Positions 33,981 through 44,259 of a stretch of 64,000 nt of DNA are shown here, one piece after another (the first letter of the stretch is position 1; each line of letters begins with the position of its first letter). The stretch comes from Bradysia coprophila (Eukaryota > Arthropoda > Insecta > Diptera > Sciaridae). Made by a program: the position numbers and the translations under genes. Under the pieces are notes generated by a model. The model was given only the letters and a program-made list of their open reading frames with translations. It made no database searches and was not told where the DNA came from. The DNA is taken from the NCBI RefSeq assembly GCF_014529535.1, contig NW_023503608.1, positions 6,188,501-6,252,500 of the forward strand. Reading direction: 5' to 3'.

Positions 33981-36900
33981 TTACTTACTTACTTACTTAA
34001 CAGCCATTTTTAACCCAAGCGGGTTTTGGCTGACTCCACAACAGCATTTCGCCATCTTTGACGATCCTCGGCAACAACTTTCCAATTGCGAATACTCAGC
34101 TCACGTAGGTCCTCTTCCACGCAGTCAATCCACCTTTTCTTTGGGCGGCCTCTGGGCCTAGTGCCGTCAAATTGGCTCACAAAAACTTTCTTTGCCACTC
34201 TATCATCGTTCATGCGGATCACATGACCCGCCCATCTTAGTCGTGCAGCTTTGATGACGCTAACAATATTTTCGGCACCAAAAATTTCCATGAGCTCGCT
34301 ATTTGTTCTGATTCGCCACGTATCGTCCACTTTGACTGGTCCACAGATAGAGCGTTGAATTTTTCTTTCGAAACACCTCAGCCTGTTTTCTTGATTTACT
34401 GTTAAAGTCCAGGTTTCGCAGGCATAAGTGGCAACACTCCTAACCAGAGTTTTGTATAGCCGATACTTCGTGGTAATGTTTAGTAGATTGCTTCTGAAGA
34501 GGTGTTTCAATGCATAAAAACACCTACTAGCTTGCACCGTTCGAGTTTTCAGTTCTTCATCCAGATCGTTAGCAACGTTGACAGTGGAACCAAGATATTT
34601 GAAAGATTGAACAACCTCAAAATTGTACTCATTCATGGTCATGTTTTGTCCAATTCTGGATCCCTGACTCCTATCTAGTACGAGGTATTTGGTTTTGTCT
34701 TCGTTAATCACCAATCCAACTTTCTTTGCCGCCTCGTCCATTTCCACCAGACTCTCTTTCACCTTGATAGTGCCTCTACCCAAGAGGTCCGTGTCATCCG
34801 CAAAAGCCGTCAATTGTTTGGATGTGGTAAAAATTGTTCCATTCCAGTTAATCGACAGTGCTCTAGCTACTTTTTCTAATGCCAAGTTGAAGAAAAGAGT
34901 AGATAAGCGGTCTCCCTGTTTGAATCCGGTATCGATGGAGAAGGGGTCAGATAGCATGTTCTGAATCAATATCCTGCACTTCGTGTCCGTCAATGTCGCC
35001 TTTGCAAGTCTTATTAGTTTCATTGGTATCCCGAACTCCTCCAAGATATAGAAGAAAGCATTTCTGTCTAGCGAATCATACGCCTGTTTAAAATCCACAA
35101 AGAGTTGATGAATCGTGATATTAAATTCGTATGCTTTCTCCATTATCTGTTTTATGGTGAATATTTGGTCAATGGTCGATCTTCCTTCTCGAAATCCGCC
35201 CTGGTACTCGCCAATTATTTCTTCCGCGTAAACCGCAAGACGATTGAAAAGGATCGTCGCGAAGATTTTATACGCCGAGTTCAGGAGGCAAATGCCTCGG
35301 AAATTGTGACAAATCAGCTTACTCCCCTTTTTGTGTATCGGTATCATAACTCCTGTCTTCCATTGTTCCGGCATGACCTCCTCATTCCATACCACTAGCA
35401 CTATTTGATAAAGCCTCCTCCATAAAGGTTCTCCGGCTGCTTTGATCAATTCGATTGGTATGTTGTCCTCACCCGGAGCTTTAGAGTCCTTGAGGGAATT
35501 CATCGCCGTTACCATTTCCTCAAAAGAGGGTTCTTCGATATCAGGTTCCGCACGCTGATATGAACAATGTGTTTGCTGAACTAATTGGGGCCGATTCAAC
35601 AGGTTCTTGAAGTACTCCGTCCACCGATTCAATATTGTTAAGTTATCGCTCAATAATTCCCCATTTTCATCCTGAATTTTCGTAGAAGTCGGTTTGAAAC
35701 CGTTTCGACTCTTTTTCACCGACCTGAAGAACTCACGAACATCACCATTCCTGTTGTGCGCTTCCAAAGTTTCGATTTCTTTGATAAGGTGTTCCCGTTT
35801 CTTTCGCCTCAGTAGCCTGTACGTTCGGACATTCTCTAGCTTGTAAGCGGCGCTGTTTGCTCTAGAATTTCTACTCAGCACCCTCAGCCTTAATTCCTTT
35901 TTCTTCAAAACTGCATTCGCACATTCGTCGTCGAACCACCCCTCCCTTCTTCGAGATGATGCTCTTCCAAGGACGTCGGTAGCTGCATTGCAAATGACTT
36001 CATTGGTTTTTTGGGTCATCTCGTTAAGGTCGAACGGATGCGGTTCATCAGTCAGCTGGCTTTCTACTGCTGCTTGGAAACGGGTCTTCATATCACCTTC
36101 TTTGAGACCATCTATGTTGAACTTGGGGCGTGCATTCACTATTCTGTTATTACACCTTGGCAACTTGCATCTCAATTTTATTTTAACAAGCGCATGATCT
36201 GAATCATGCAACGTTCCCCTAAAGCTCCTGACATCATAGATGCTGTTCCTGTACTTTTCCTCGATCATCACATGGTCAATTTGGTTTTTGGTAATTCCAT
36301 CATTCGAATTCCAGGTAATTTTGTGGATGTCTTTCCTCTGGAATTGAGTGCTTCTTATGGTCATACCGTATGATGTCGCAAAATTTACCGCCCTGGTGCC
36401 GTTATCGTTACATAGAGAGTGTAAACTATGTATGCATACAATCTCTCTGTAATAATCTTCTTTTCCAATCTGCGCGTTGAAATCACCTAAAATGATCTTG
36501 ACGTCAGATGACGGGATACCGTTAATTATGCTCTCCAACTGGTCATAAAAGGCTTCCTTGATATCGTCCTCCTGTTCTTCCGTTGGGGCGTGTACATTTA
36601 CCATCGTAATTTTGTATGTCTTGGTCTTGAGCCTAAGCGTGCACATATACTTGCTAATGGGCACACAACCGATAACCGTGTGATCCACCTTCCTGTCCAC
36701 AAAGAAACCTGTACCAAATTCATGTGCGCTATTGTTTGAGCCGCTAAAATAGAACGAATGATTGGGTAGCGTGTGTATGCCGCTGTCCAACCATCTTGTT
36801 TCTTGCACTGCTGCAACGTGAATTCTGTATTTAATTAGATCGGCCGTTGTATTTTGTAGCGCTCCACGAGCATAGAGAGTTCGTAAATTCCATGTCGCTA

Positions 36901-37249
36901 AATGAAGATCATGATCCTTTGAACGTTGCGTGGGTCGTCTTCGTAATTCCGTTGTTATCCGAGGCTGTTGTAGTGTTTCTTGAACTAGACTTTTTTTCCG
37001 AGGAGAGGTCGTTAGCCCCTCGCTCAACCCACTCTGCCTTCCACGATTTCCCATCCAGCTCGTAGGCAAGCTTTCAGGTAGCACTCTTAAGTTTAGCAAA
37101 TTTGATAACAAATCAGTACCCGGGGACTACGATTTGGGCGTAAAAAGAGCACTTGTTAGTTGAACAGTTACACACCTGGCATATGACCCGGGCTCCTCCC
37201 TTCCGTTCATATACGGTCAGATGCCACCCTATCCAACTAACCAGCCCCC
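33981..37249 (-). mobile_element. Full-length RTE-type non-LTR retrotransposon
   Basis: The element lies between 9-bp direct repeats (tcgaaaatc). Its minus-strand 3' end is a short (taag)n tail at 33981-33997 in place of poly(A), typical of RTE-clade elements. There is one intact 1033-residue frame and no separate ORF1. A 5' leader of about 138 bases precedes the ATG. It sits in the middle of a tandem-repeat unit whose uninterrupted version is at 33440-33540. Confidence 0.88.
34010..37111 (-). CDS. Retrotransposon endonuclease / reverse transcriptase polyprotein
   Basis: 1033 residues, no stops or frameshifts. The apurinic-type endonuclease domain, about residues 68-320, shows LATWNLRTLY (Asn75), VQETRW, LGDFNAQIG, IDHVMI and SDHALV, so all catalytic signatures are present. 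The reverse transcriptase domain follows: VMPEQWKTGVMIPIHKKGSK, QGGFREGRSTIDQIF, VDFKQAYDSLDR, GFKQGDRLSTLFFNLALE, and FADD near residue 768 with both catalytic Asp residues. The C-terminal RPRGRPKKRWIDCVEEDL block is common in such elements. Stop at 34010-34012, 29 bases from the element end. Likely still able to make protein. Which ATG is used is uncertain. Confidence 0.93.
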   Translation of the reverse strand: MLSNLLNLRVLPESLPTSWMGNRGRQSGLSEGLTTSPRKKSLVQETLQQPRITTELRRRPTQRSKDHDLHLATWNLRTLYARGALQNTTADLIKYRIHVAAVQETRWLDSGIHTLPNHSFYFSGSNNSAHEFGTGFFVDRKVDHTVIGCVPISKYMCTLRLKTKTYKITMVNVHAPTEEQEDDIKEAFYDQLESIINGIPSSDVKIILGDFNAQIGKEDYYREIVCIHSLHSLCNDNGTRAVNFATSYGMTIRSTQFQRKDIHKITWNSNDGITKNQIDHVMIEEKYRNSIYDVRSFRGTLHDSDHALVKIKLRCKLPRCNNRIVNARPKFNIDGLKEGDMKTRFQAAVESQLTDEPHPFDLNEMTQKTNEVICNAATDVLGRASSRRREGWFDDECANAVLKKKELRLRVLSRNSRANSAAYKLENVRTYRLLRRKKREHLIKEIETLEAHNRNGDVREFFRSVKKSRNGFKPTSTKIQDENGELLSDNLTILNRWTEYFKNLLNRPQLVQQTHCSYQRAEPDIEEPSFEEMVTAMNSLKDSKAPGEDNIPIELIKAAGEPLWRRLYQIVLVVWNEEVMPEQWKTGVMIPIHKKGSKLICHNFRGICLLNSAYKIFATILFNRLAVYAEEIIGEYQGGFREGRSTIDQIFTIKQIMEKAYEFNITIHQLFVDFKQAYDSLDRNAFFYILEEFGIPMKLIRLAKATLTDTKCRILIQNMLSDPFSIDTGFKQGDRLSTLFFNLALEKVARALSINWNGTIFTTSKQLTAFADDTDLLGRGTIKVKESLVEMDEAAKKVGLVINEDKTKYLVLDRSQGSRIGQNMTMNEYNFEVVQSFKYLGSTVNVANDLDEELKTRTVQASRCFYALKHLFRSNLLNITTKYRLYKTLVRSVATYACETWTLTVNQENRLRCFERKIQRSICGPVKVDDTWRIRTNSELMEIFGAENIVSVIKAARLRWAGHVIRMNDDRVAKKVFVSQFDGTRPRGRPKKRWIDCVEEDLRELSIRNWKVVAEDRQRWRNAVVESAKTRLG

Positions 37250-37258
37250 TCGAAAATC
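37250..37258. repeat. Target-site duplication of the RTE element, right
   Basis: tcgaaaatc, matching 33972-33980. Confidence 0.7.
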
Positions 37259-37480
37259 GCAGATTTGAAAATATTAAGTGTTTTCGACCAGTATCGTAAT
37301 TCATGTGGTTAAATTCGAACATTGGACTTTATTGGACTGGTAAACTGCCATATACGACAATTTTTGCGTGAAATCGCGTTCTTAAAAGAAATTTTTCGTT
37401 CCTAAAGTGTTTGCACGAGTGTGAATTTTGCCAGAGCCGTAATTCACATGAGTTTTTTTTTCAAGAGGTAAGCAAGAAAT
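37259..37480. repeat. Continuation of the tandem-repeat block
   Basis: cgaccagtatcgtaattcat through cacgagtgtgaattttgcca matches 33480-33660, confirming that the retrotransposon split this unit. Confidence 0.75.
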
Positions 37481-38120
37481 GCGCCACCTGTTCAGCGCTT
37501 TTAGTAGACTATATAGGAGACTCAACTTAGGAGTGAGACATCGCTCGCTGGACCTTCAACTCATAGCTCTTTTTGTTTCTTCAGGAAATTAAATAAATAT
37601 GAGTAAAATGAAGCATGTGATGACTGCTGTTTTCTGAATAAAAGAGACATCACCTTTTCATGTGACTTTAATTTTGTGATCTCAAAAACACCACCTCATT
37701 TAAAAATGGTTAGAAAACTAAGGCTGGAATTATAGAAAAAAAATAGCCAGTCAAGGGACCTGACCCACCCAAAAGGTGGGGCCTAGTTAAAACTTATTCG
37801 AGAAACAATGCTGGAAGTGTTTCCACTTAATTTTTAGTTTCCTAAGGCTTGATTTCTAGTTACAAAAAAAGCACTACGTTTTACCTCAGTTTTTAAGTAT
37901 AAACGGAGAGAAAACGGAGTGCTTCTTTCGTAAGTCGAAATCAGGACTAAGCATCTTTGAACGTCTTTCGATATAATCCTTGGTTTTCTTGTAGATACAT
38001 CCTTTATCATGGGTTAGGGTTTTATTTATTATTATTAAAAAAAGGTATTATTCAAAGAACTTGCTTGGTGCTTGGAAATAACTAGACAAATAGTAGTTTT
38101 CCTAACGCATGCTAAGCAAA

Positions 38121-38426
38121 GTTCTGAAAGAACGAGTTAAGACACTTACGAAGGCGGGTGAAACACAAATCTTGACAATTCAGACATGTATATTGTTTGA
38201 AAAGTCAACTTGAAAACAATTTTTTTTTTGTTAAGTTGAAATCATCATATACAATTTTCCAAACTTAGCTGGCGCTACTGGAAAATTTTGATCACACCGC
38301 CTTCGTGATCAACTCGAAAGTGTCTTAGCCTGTTCTTTCAGAACCTTGGACTTTTCAAACAATATGTATACATGTCTGAATTGTCAAGATTTGTGTTTCA
38401 CCCACCCTCGTAAGTTCTTTCAGAAC
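38121..38426. mobile_element. Fold-back element of about 306 bp
   Basis: Outer ends gttctgaaagaac (38121-38133) and gttctttcagaac (38414-38426). Inner arms of about 50 bp start gtgaaacacaaatcttgaca on the left and end gtcaagatttgtgtttcac on the right. It contains ccgccttcgtgatcaactcg, also found next to the fold-back element at 12510-12647. A second internal gttctttcagaac near 38332 suggests nested structure. Confidence 0.75.
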
Positions 38427-38503
38427 CTTGATATTTAGTAAGAGGCTTTTATTCATCTGTATATTTAAATTTTCGGTTGACACAACGCGTGATGTGTTAC
38501 AGG

Positions 38504-40582
38504 CAGTGCCGCATTTACCCATGGGCAAAGTGGGCTGAAGCCCAGGGCGCTGGAAAAAAAGGGCGCTGGAAAAAAATTGTCACTGACTAAAACTTAGTTA
38601 CGAAACGTATTTAAAATTGGCGCGCATCAACTCGAGTGAAGTTCTTTATGTTCATCATAAAGTTTTCTGTTCCATATTCAAAACCGTTTTCGTCAATCAT
38701 TTGGAAAGTAAATATGAAGACATATTATAGAAAGGGCAACGCCGGGTTTTTTAACGTTACGATTTAGCAACGGACTAAATGCAACAGTAGAACTCACCCA
38801 CAGCGCGAGGCTGTTAGACTAAATACTTCGAAAAGATCTTTGAAAAGACTTGAAAAAGCAAATTTACAGAGCTGAAATGCCTACAAATTTAAGGTACTAA
38901 AAAAGTGGCCTACGAATAAACTCTTACAACATTTACAAACAAAAAGCGAAAATGAAACAAGAATTCACAAGCAAAACGTCTACAAATTCAACGGCGTAAT
39001 GTCTACAACTTCAAAAGTGAAATGCCTACAAATTCAAAGGCAAAAGTCTACAAATTCACAGAACCAACAGAGCAAGAATGCTCTTCCCTTACCCTTATTG
39101 ATCACGTGAAGTGAAAAAAAACGAAGCAAAGACGCTATTTCGACCTCGGGATTCAGTGGCGGTCTGATTCGAAATAACTGAACCAGTAAATAAACGGTCG
39201 GGTTCTACGTATCGCAAAGTTAGAGATCGTCGAAATGAAGAGGTGAAAGCGGTCATATATAAACGTTTTTTTAATGTACTTCAAATTCATCGCTGAATGA
39301 ACAATACCATGAAAGTCATGCAGATTCAAACAATATTTCCAAAGAAAATCCTGTTTCCCAAACCAGCCCAATAACAATAAGTTATAAGATCTTGTTTTCC
39401 GCTCTTAAACATATTCATTTTGTTTTTCTTTTAAAATACCTGGCCCCAGGCTGTACTAGAATAGACCAAGGAATCCGAAACAGCAAAAAAAAAATCGAAA
39501 ATTAATTTATTCCTTGCCTCTAGGCTGATTTTTAATTTCGCTGTAGTAGCATTAGGTTGTACACATTGTTGACTGATATCACAGGCATTCGGGAACAGAA
39601 GGCATTACTGCTAACTGTAGTTAATAGCTGAGGAGCCCAGTTATATAATGCCAAAGAACATTGATGATCCTCGTCTTCACTCGGGCAGAGTAACTCTGTC
39701 AGTGTTCCCGACTAAGACTTTTCGACCAAAAATTTCAACTTTATTTGCAGATAAAATTGACAAATCATGGCCCGAACAGGATATATCATAGAGAATCCAT
39801 TGCAGCGGAATTTTTTGAATATAATAATTTCGTTTTCAAGGGCTCTAAATTTTCGAGTAGAGTGACTTCGAATGAAAACCTAAATCATCAACAGTACTTG
39901 AAGCGGATCAAGTATGGCATGTTTGGTATCGTTGTAATCTTCAGGCTACAATATGGGCGACAAATTAGTTTGAAATAAAGCTGCCAGAAAGGTCCAGAAG
40001 TCTCCCAATTTCACCGAGGTTAGCAGAAAAAGTAACTTCTCTGAAAATGTACCATAAAAGACCAATTTCAAATTTTTTTGGAAGAGCTTTTTAACCGTGT
40101 CTAAAATCAACCTTAACTGACTGGCTCGGTCACTTTGTCAAGGATATATAACTCTTCGAAAATGGGGAAATTTCGACTTTCAACTGTTATTGATCAGAGA
40201 GCAGATGACCGAAAGCAATAATTTTTACACGGTAGAATTGTTCCCTCTACCGATCCCAATTTAAATATGTGCAGGCTTGTTCACATATTTCAGTCACAGG
40301 CCTGACTGCTTGCGGTAATCGCATCCACTGGTTTTCAGAAACGGCCCAGGGGTTTGGGCTTTTTTTTCCTGTGTGATATTCTTGTCCATCACTCATTATA
40401 AATATGAAATAAAATTATTGGTGGTCGGCGGTCCCTATTTAATGTCGTTTCAAACCAACCGTGATTTTTTAATATACTTCAGGAAAAGCTTTTAATTTTT
40501 GAATTTTTTGTTAATCAAAAATGTAAAAAAAGGCGCTGAATATTGGATAGCCAGAGGCGCTGAAAACCTAAACGCGGCACTG
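38504..40582. mobile_element. Non-autonomous hAT-like element
   Basis: Ends cagtgccgcatttacc (38504) and the complement of cagtgccgcgtttagg (40582). Sub-terminal gggcgctgg and ggcgctga repeats sit at both ends. It is flanked by 8-bp near-identical duplications gttacagg (38496-38503) and gttacacg (40583-40590), one mismatch. Ends of this type and an 8-bp duplication fit the hAT superfamily, Tip100/ZMYM branch. No transposase frame remains in 2.08 kb. Confidence 0.7.
38835..39075 (+). repeat. Short degenerate tandem repeats inside the hAT-like element
   Basis: Units resembling aaatgcctacaaattcaaag and variants (gtctacaaattca, gtctacaacttca) recur about eight times at 20 to 30 bp spacing. Confidence 0.6.
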
Positions 40583-40589
40583 GTTACAC

Positions 40590-41308
40590 GTGTTGTAATG
40601 AGATTTTTTCAGCACACGCCCCATTTTTTTTACTCGGATTTTCAGATTTGTATTTACCCAGTGCGTAATACGCTCTAGTGTGTAAAAATGAGGATATCAT
40701 TCCTTAACAGAAAATATTGTTCCTATTGTGTTGTCAACCTCGACTTTGATGGTAACTACAATATGACAGTTCAAGTGATATTTATCTCTGCACAGTTTTT
40801 GCCAATGTCATTCTTTTCCGCACTTGTATCAAAATGAATAGGACTTACATTTATTGCGTTAATATTTTTCAAGCATTTATTTTTGAATGCTGGCTGTTAA
40901 CATTATCAATTCCTAGAAAAATTGACGAAATGAGCAATAATTCAATGTGTTGAACCACCTTACTGATTGTTATTATTCGAATTTGTACTAGATGCTTGAT
41001 AGACGTCACCACACTTCGCCACCCTGTCGTTGTGAGATCTACATAACTAACGTCAATGTCATCACAAATAACAAAATAAAAATGGTTTCTGTGTTCATTT
41101 TGGTCGACAACCTAAATTTACATTAGCCAAATAAAAATATTGTTTTGAGATAAACGCTCCCGCTGCGCTTTAACATATACAACTAACAGTTACTTATGAA
41201 ATGATACTGTAAAAGACCAATAAATATTGACGACGATAACAATAATTATCGAAATTTAGTGGCACACCCCAAAGTGGTTGAGAAATTAGCAGAATTTGTG
41301 ACAATATT
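40590..41308. other. Upstream region of Patj
   Basis: No repeat or gene recognised and no TATA box near the start codon. Likely contains the Patj promoter and 5'UTR. Confidence 0.4.
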
Positions 41309-44259
41309 ATGCTAAAAATGAGATTAAATTCAGATATATCAGATGCTCTGCAGCATATCGAAGCTGTTAAGAAAGTTATTGACGAGTCAGATGATGCTAA
41401 GCTTCAACTAAATACTGGCGAAAGTTTTGATTTAATCTTTCGCATACTGCAAGATCCAATTTTACGCAGCATTGCTCAAGTGCAGGATTCATTGAGCGAT
41501 TTAAACACACAGATCACCAAACATCCGTCTATTCTACCCAGCGATTTTGATATAAGTACATCCGGTGAATTGGTTCTGAATGTTCCGACCACTTTGGACT
41601 TATACGATCCGGACTATCCTGACCAGGAACAACGTGTACCATCTGCACAATTGTCACCCAACAGTCAAACCGAAGATGATATGATGGTCGAAGAGCAGAA
41701 CTTGAATATACTGAAAAAGACCCGTGGCTATTCAGATTTAGTGCGAGCTGACGACGAACGACCCCAATCCGCTGTTAGTGATTCGTCAAAGCATTTGAAT
41801 GAAATGATGACCGAATGGGTTCAGATTCAATCGCTTGAATTGGTCAACGATGGCACTGGTTTGGGTTTTGGCATCATCGGCAATGCTAGAACATCCGGCG
41901 TTATTGTGAAAACGATTCTGGGTGGCGGTGTGGCTGATAGAGACGGTCGACTAATCAGTGGTGATCACATATTGCAAATTGGTGACGTAAATTTGCATGA
42001 CATGGTTTCGGAACAGGTTGCGACGGTTTTGCGACAATCTGGTACACATGTACGTCTTGTTGTGGCTCGTCCAGTTGATCCAGCAAAGACTGCTCAAGAT
42101 GTTGAAGGGACTGCGATTGTACCGGCAAGGTGAGACCTACAGTACAATATTTTTCTAGGTCAAGTTAATTGTCCACTTCTCGAGTGCCACGATTCTTCCA
42201 ATTGCAATTTTCGAGTTTTCTATTAAAAAATCTCCGACTCAAATTCTCATAGCATCAAATTTGTTTCCTTTGCAGACTTCTGTCGGATCCAAACGAATTG
42301 GAACGCTATCTTATCGCTGCTGGTTATCCAGACATATTTGGTATAATATCAACTCCATCCACGCCAACACCAACTGCCGACAGTAAATTTCATTATCGTG
42401 ATGATCATATGTCATCTGGTGATTTGCAATCGATTGCAAATCGTCCGCCAATATCTCCACCGAGTGATCTCGATCTGCCCGAAACTGAACGATTTATCGT
42501 TGAACTAACGAAAGACGCTAATGGACTCGGAATCACTATAGCCGGATATGTATGCGAGAAAGAAGAACTATCTGGAATATTTGTGAAATCTGTGTCTGCT
42601 GGATCAGCAGCAGATTTGAGCGGACGAATTCAGGTCAACGATCGGATCATTGAAGTCGACAAACAATCATTGCAAGGATATTCAAACCATCAGGCTGTAG
42701 AGGTGCTTAAGAAAAGTGGAACGGTTGTTCAGCTTTGTCTGGAACGATATCTTCGTGGGCCCAAATACGATCAACTTCAGCAAGCTATTTTAGCTAACGA
42801 AATGAAACCGCCGACACCGATTCTTCCGCCACCAATTATGACACCGGGCCGGCCACATAGTGTTCTGTCAATGACACCAGATTTTGTGCGACGAGCATCC
42901 GTTAATGATTCATTTTCTCGTGAAAAAATGGAGGTGGAAAAGTCACCGGTGACAGCTACGAAAAGTACTCCTATTGCTGTAGTAAGCGGTGTGGTTACTT
43001 CGAATCGTAAGTTAATGCACGCAAAAGATTCAATCGAAAGTAAATTGCGTGCGGAAGCAGAAGAATTATTGGCAGAGGACAACGATAACGTTTCCACATT
43101 AGCGCAAGCAATGAATTCAGTTGCTATCCATAATCGGCATAAATATTGGGTGGAGCCGGTACTCACTGAAGCTATTGAACGTGAGATTCGAACGAGATGG
43201 CAGGCTGTGTTGAATTCTGACATGAAAATTATCGTTGCGCAAATTCGAAAATTTGCTGCTATGAGTGGCCTGGGAATATCTTTAGAGGGTACAGTTGATG
43301 TCGAAGGCGGTATGGAGGTCCGTCCACATCATTATATTCGTTCAATTTTACCGGAAGGTCCGGTGGGTCAGAATGGATTGTTGAGATCTGGTGATGAGCT
43401 ACTAGGTAATTTTAGGAAACCTCTCATATGTTGAACAATTCCTAATTCTAATGGAAACAATTTGTTTCGTTTGCAGAGGTGAACAACCAACGTTTGCTTG
43501 GCATGAATCACCTTGAAGTCGTTTCCATACTAAAAGAGCTACCGCAGGACGTGCGCATGGTTTGTGCTCGTGGTGAAGTTGAATTGATCCCATTCACTGA
43601 AGAAAATGTGAGAAAGAATCTGGGCGGTAATTTTGGTGGTTCGCAGAATTTCGACAGCGCCATTGCATCATCAGACAGATTAGTTAAAGCCAAATCCGAT
43701 GGAAGTTTGGCTACGAGTGGCACGAATGCCGAAGATTCTTTCAGCAAATTAAAATCCAGGTAGGTTCAGACATGACTGAATATCCTTAACAGTTACAGCT
43801 TCTTGAGAGTTATAACTCAAGAAATTAAATTTGAAACAAATACTTACCGGTCACTCTGTTACTTTCAGATCCTTGGAACCGCTGACTGGGTTAGCAATGT
43901 GGAGTTCAGAACCTCAAATTATCGAACTTATCAAGGGAGAGCGTGGCCTTGGATTTTCCATTCTCGATTATCAAGATCCGTTGGACGCAAACGATACATT
44001 AATTGTCATTCGATCGCTGGTTCCCGGAGGTGTGGCCCAATTAGATGGACGTTTGATTCCCGGAGATCGTTTATTATTTGTAAATGACATTAATCTGGAG
44101 AATTCATCACTCGACCAGGCCGTTCAGGCACTGAAAGGGGCACCGAAGGGCGTTGTCAAAATTGGTGTCGCCAAACCATTGCCGATGGCCGATCATTCGA
44201 TAGCAAACGGTGCAAATCAAACTGATCCGGATGTTATACCGGAATGGAAGGGGAAATAA
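41309..44259 (+). CDS. Patj: Patj, L27 and four-PDZ polarity scaffold
   Basis: Four exons, 41309-42129, 42276-43405, 43477-43759 and 43869-44259, join in frame to 874 residues. Drosophila Patj is about the same length. The L27 domain (residues about 1-65, [20 protein letters not shown]) binds Stardust. PDZ1 is about 175-255 ([20 protein letters not shown]), PDZ2 about 345-430 ([10 protein letters not shown]), PDZ3 about 589-690 split by an intron ([10 protein letters not shown]), PDZ4 about 758-850 ([20 protein letters not shown]). It is a cytoplasmic scaffold of the Crumbs-Stardust complex at the apical membrane. The second ATG at 41318 gives [11 protein letters not shown], which fits the fly N-terminus better; either may be used. 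AATAAA near 45956 is a plausible distal poly(A) signal. Confidence 0.95.

Noticed and set aside
34689-36202. Several plus-strand frames
   Set aside because: Antisense shadows of the RTE reverse transcriptase frame.
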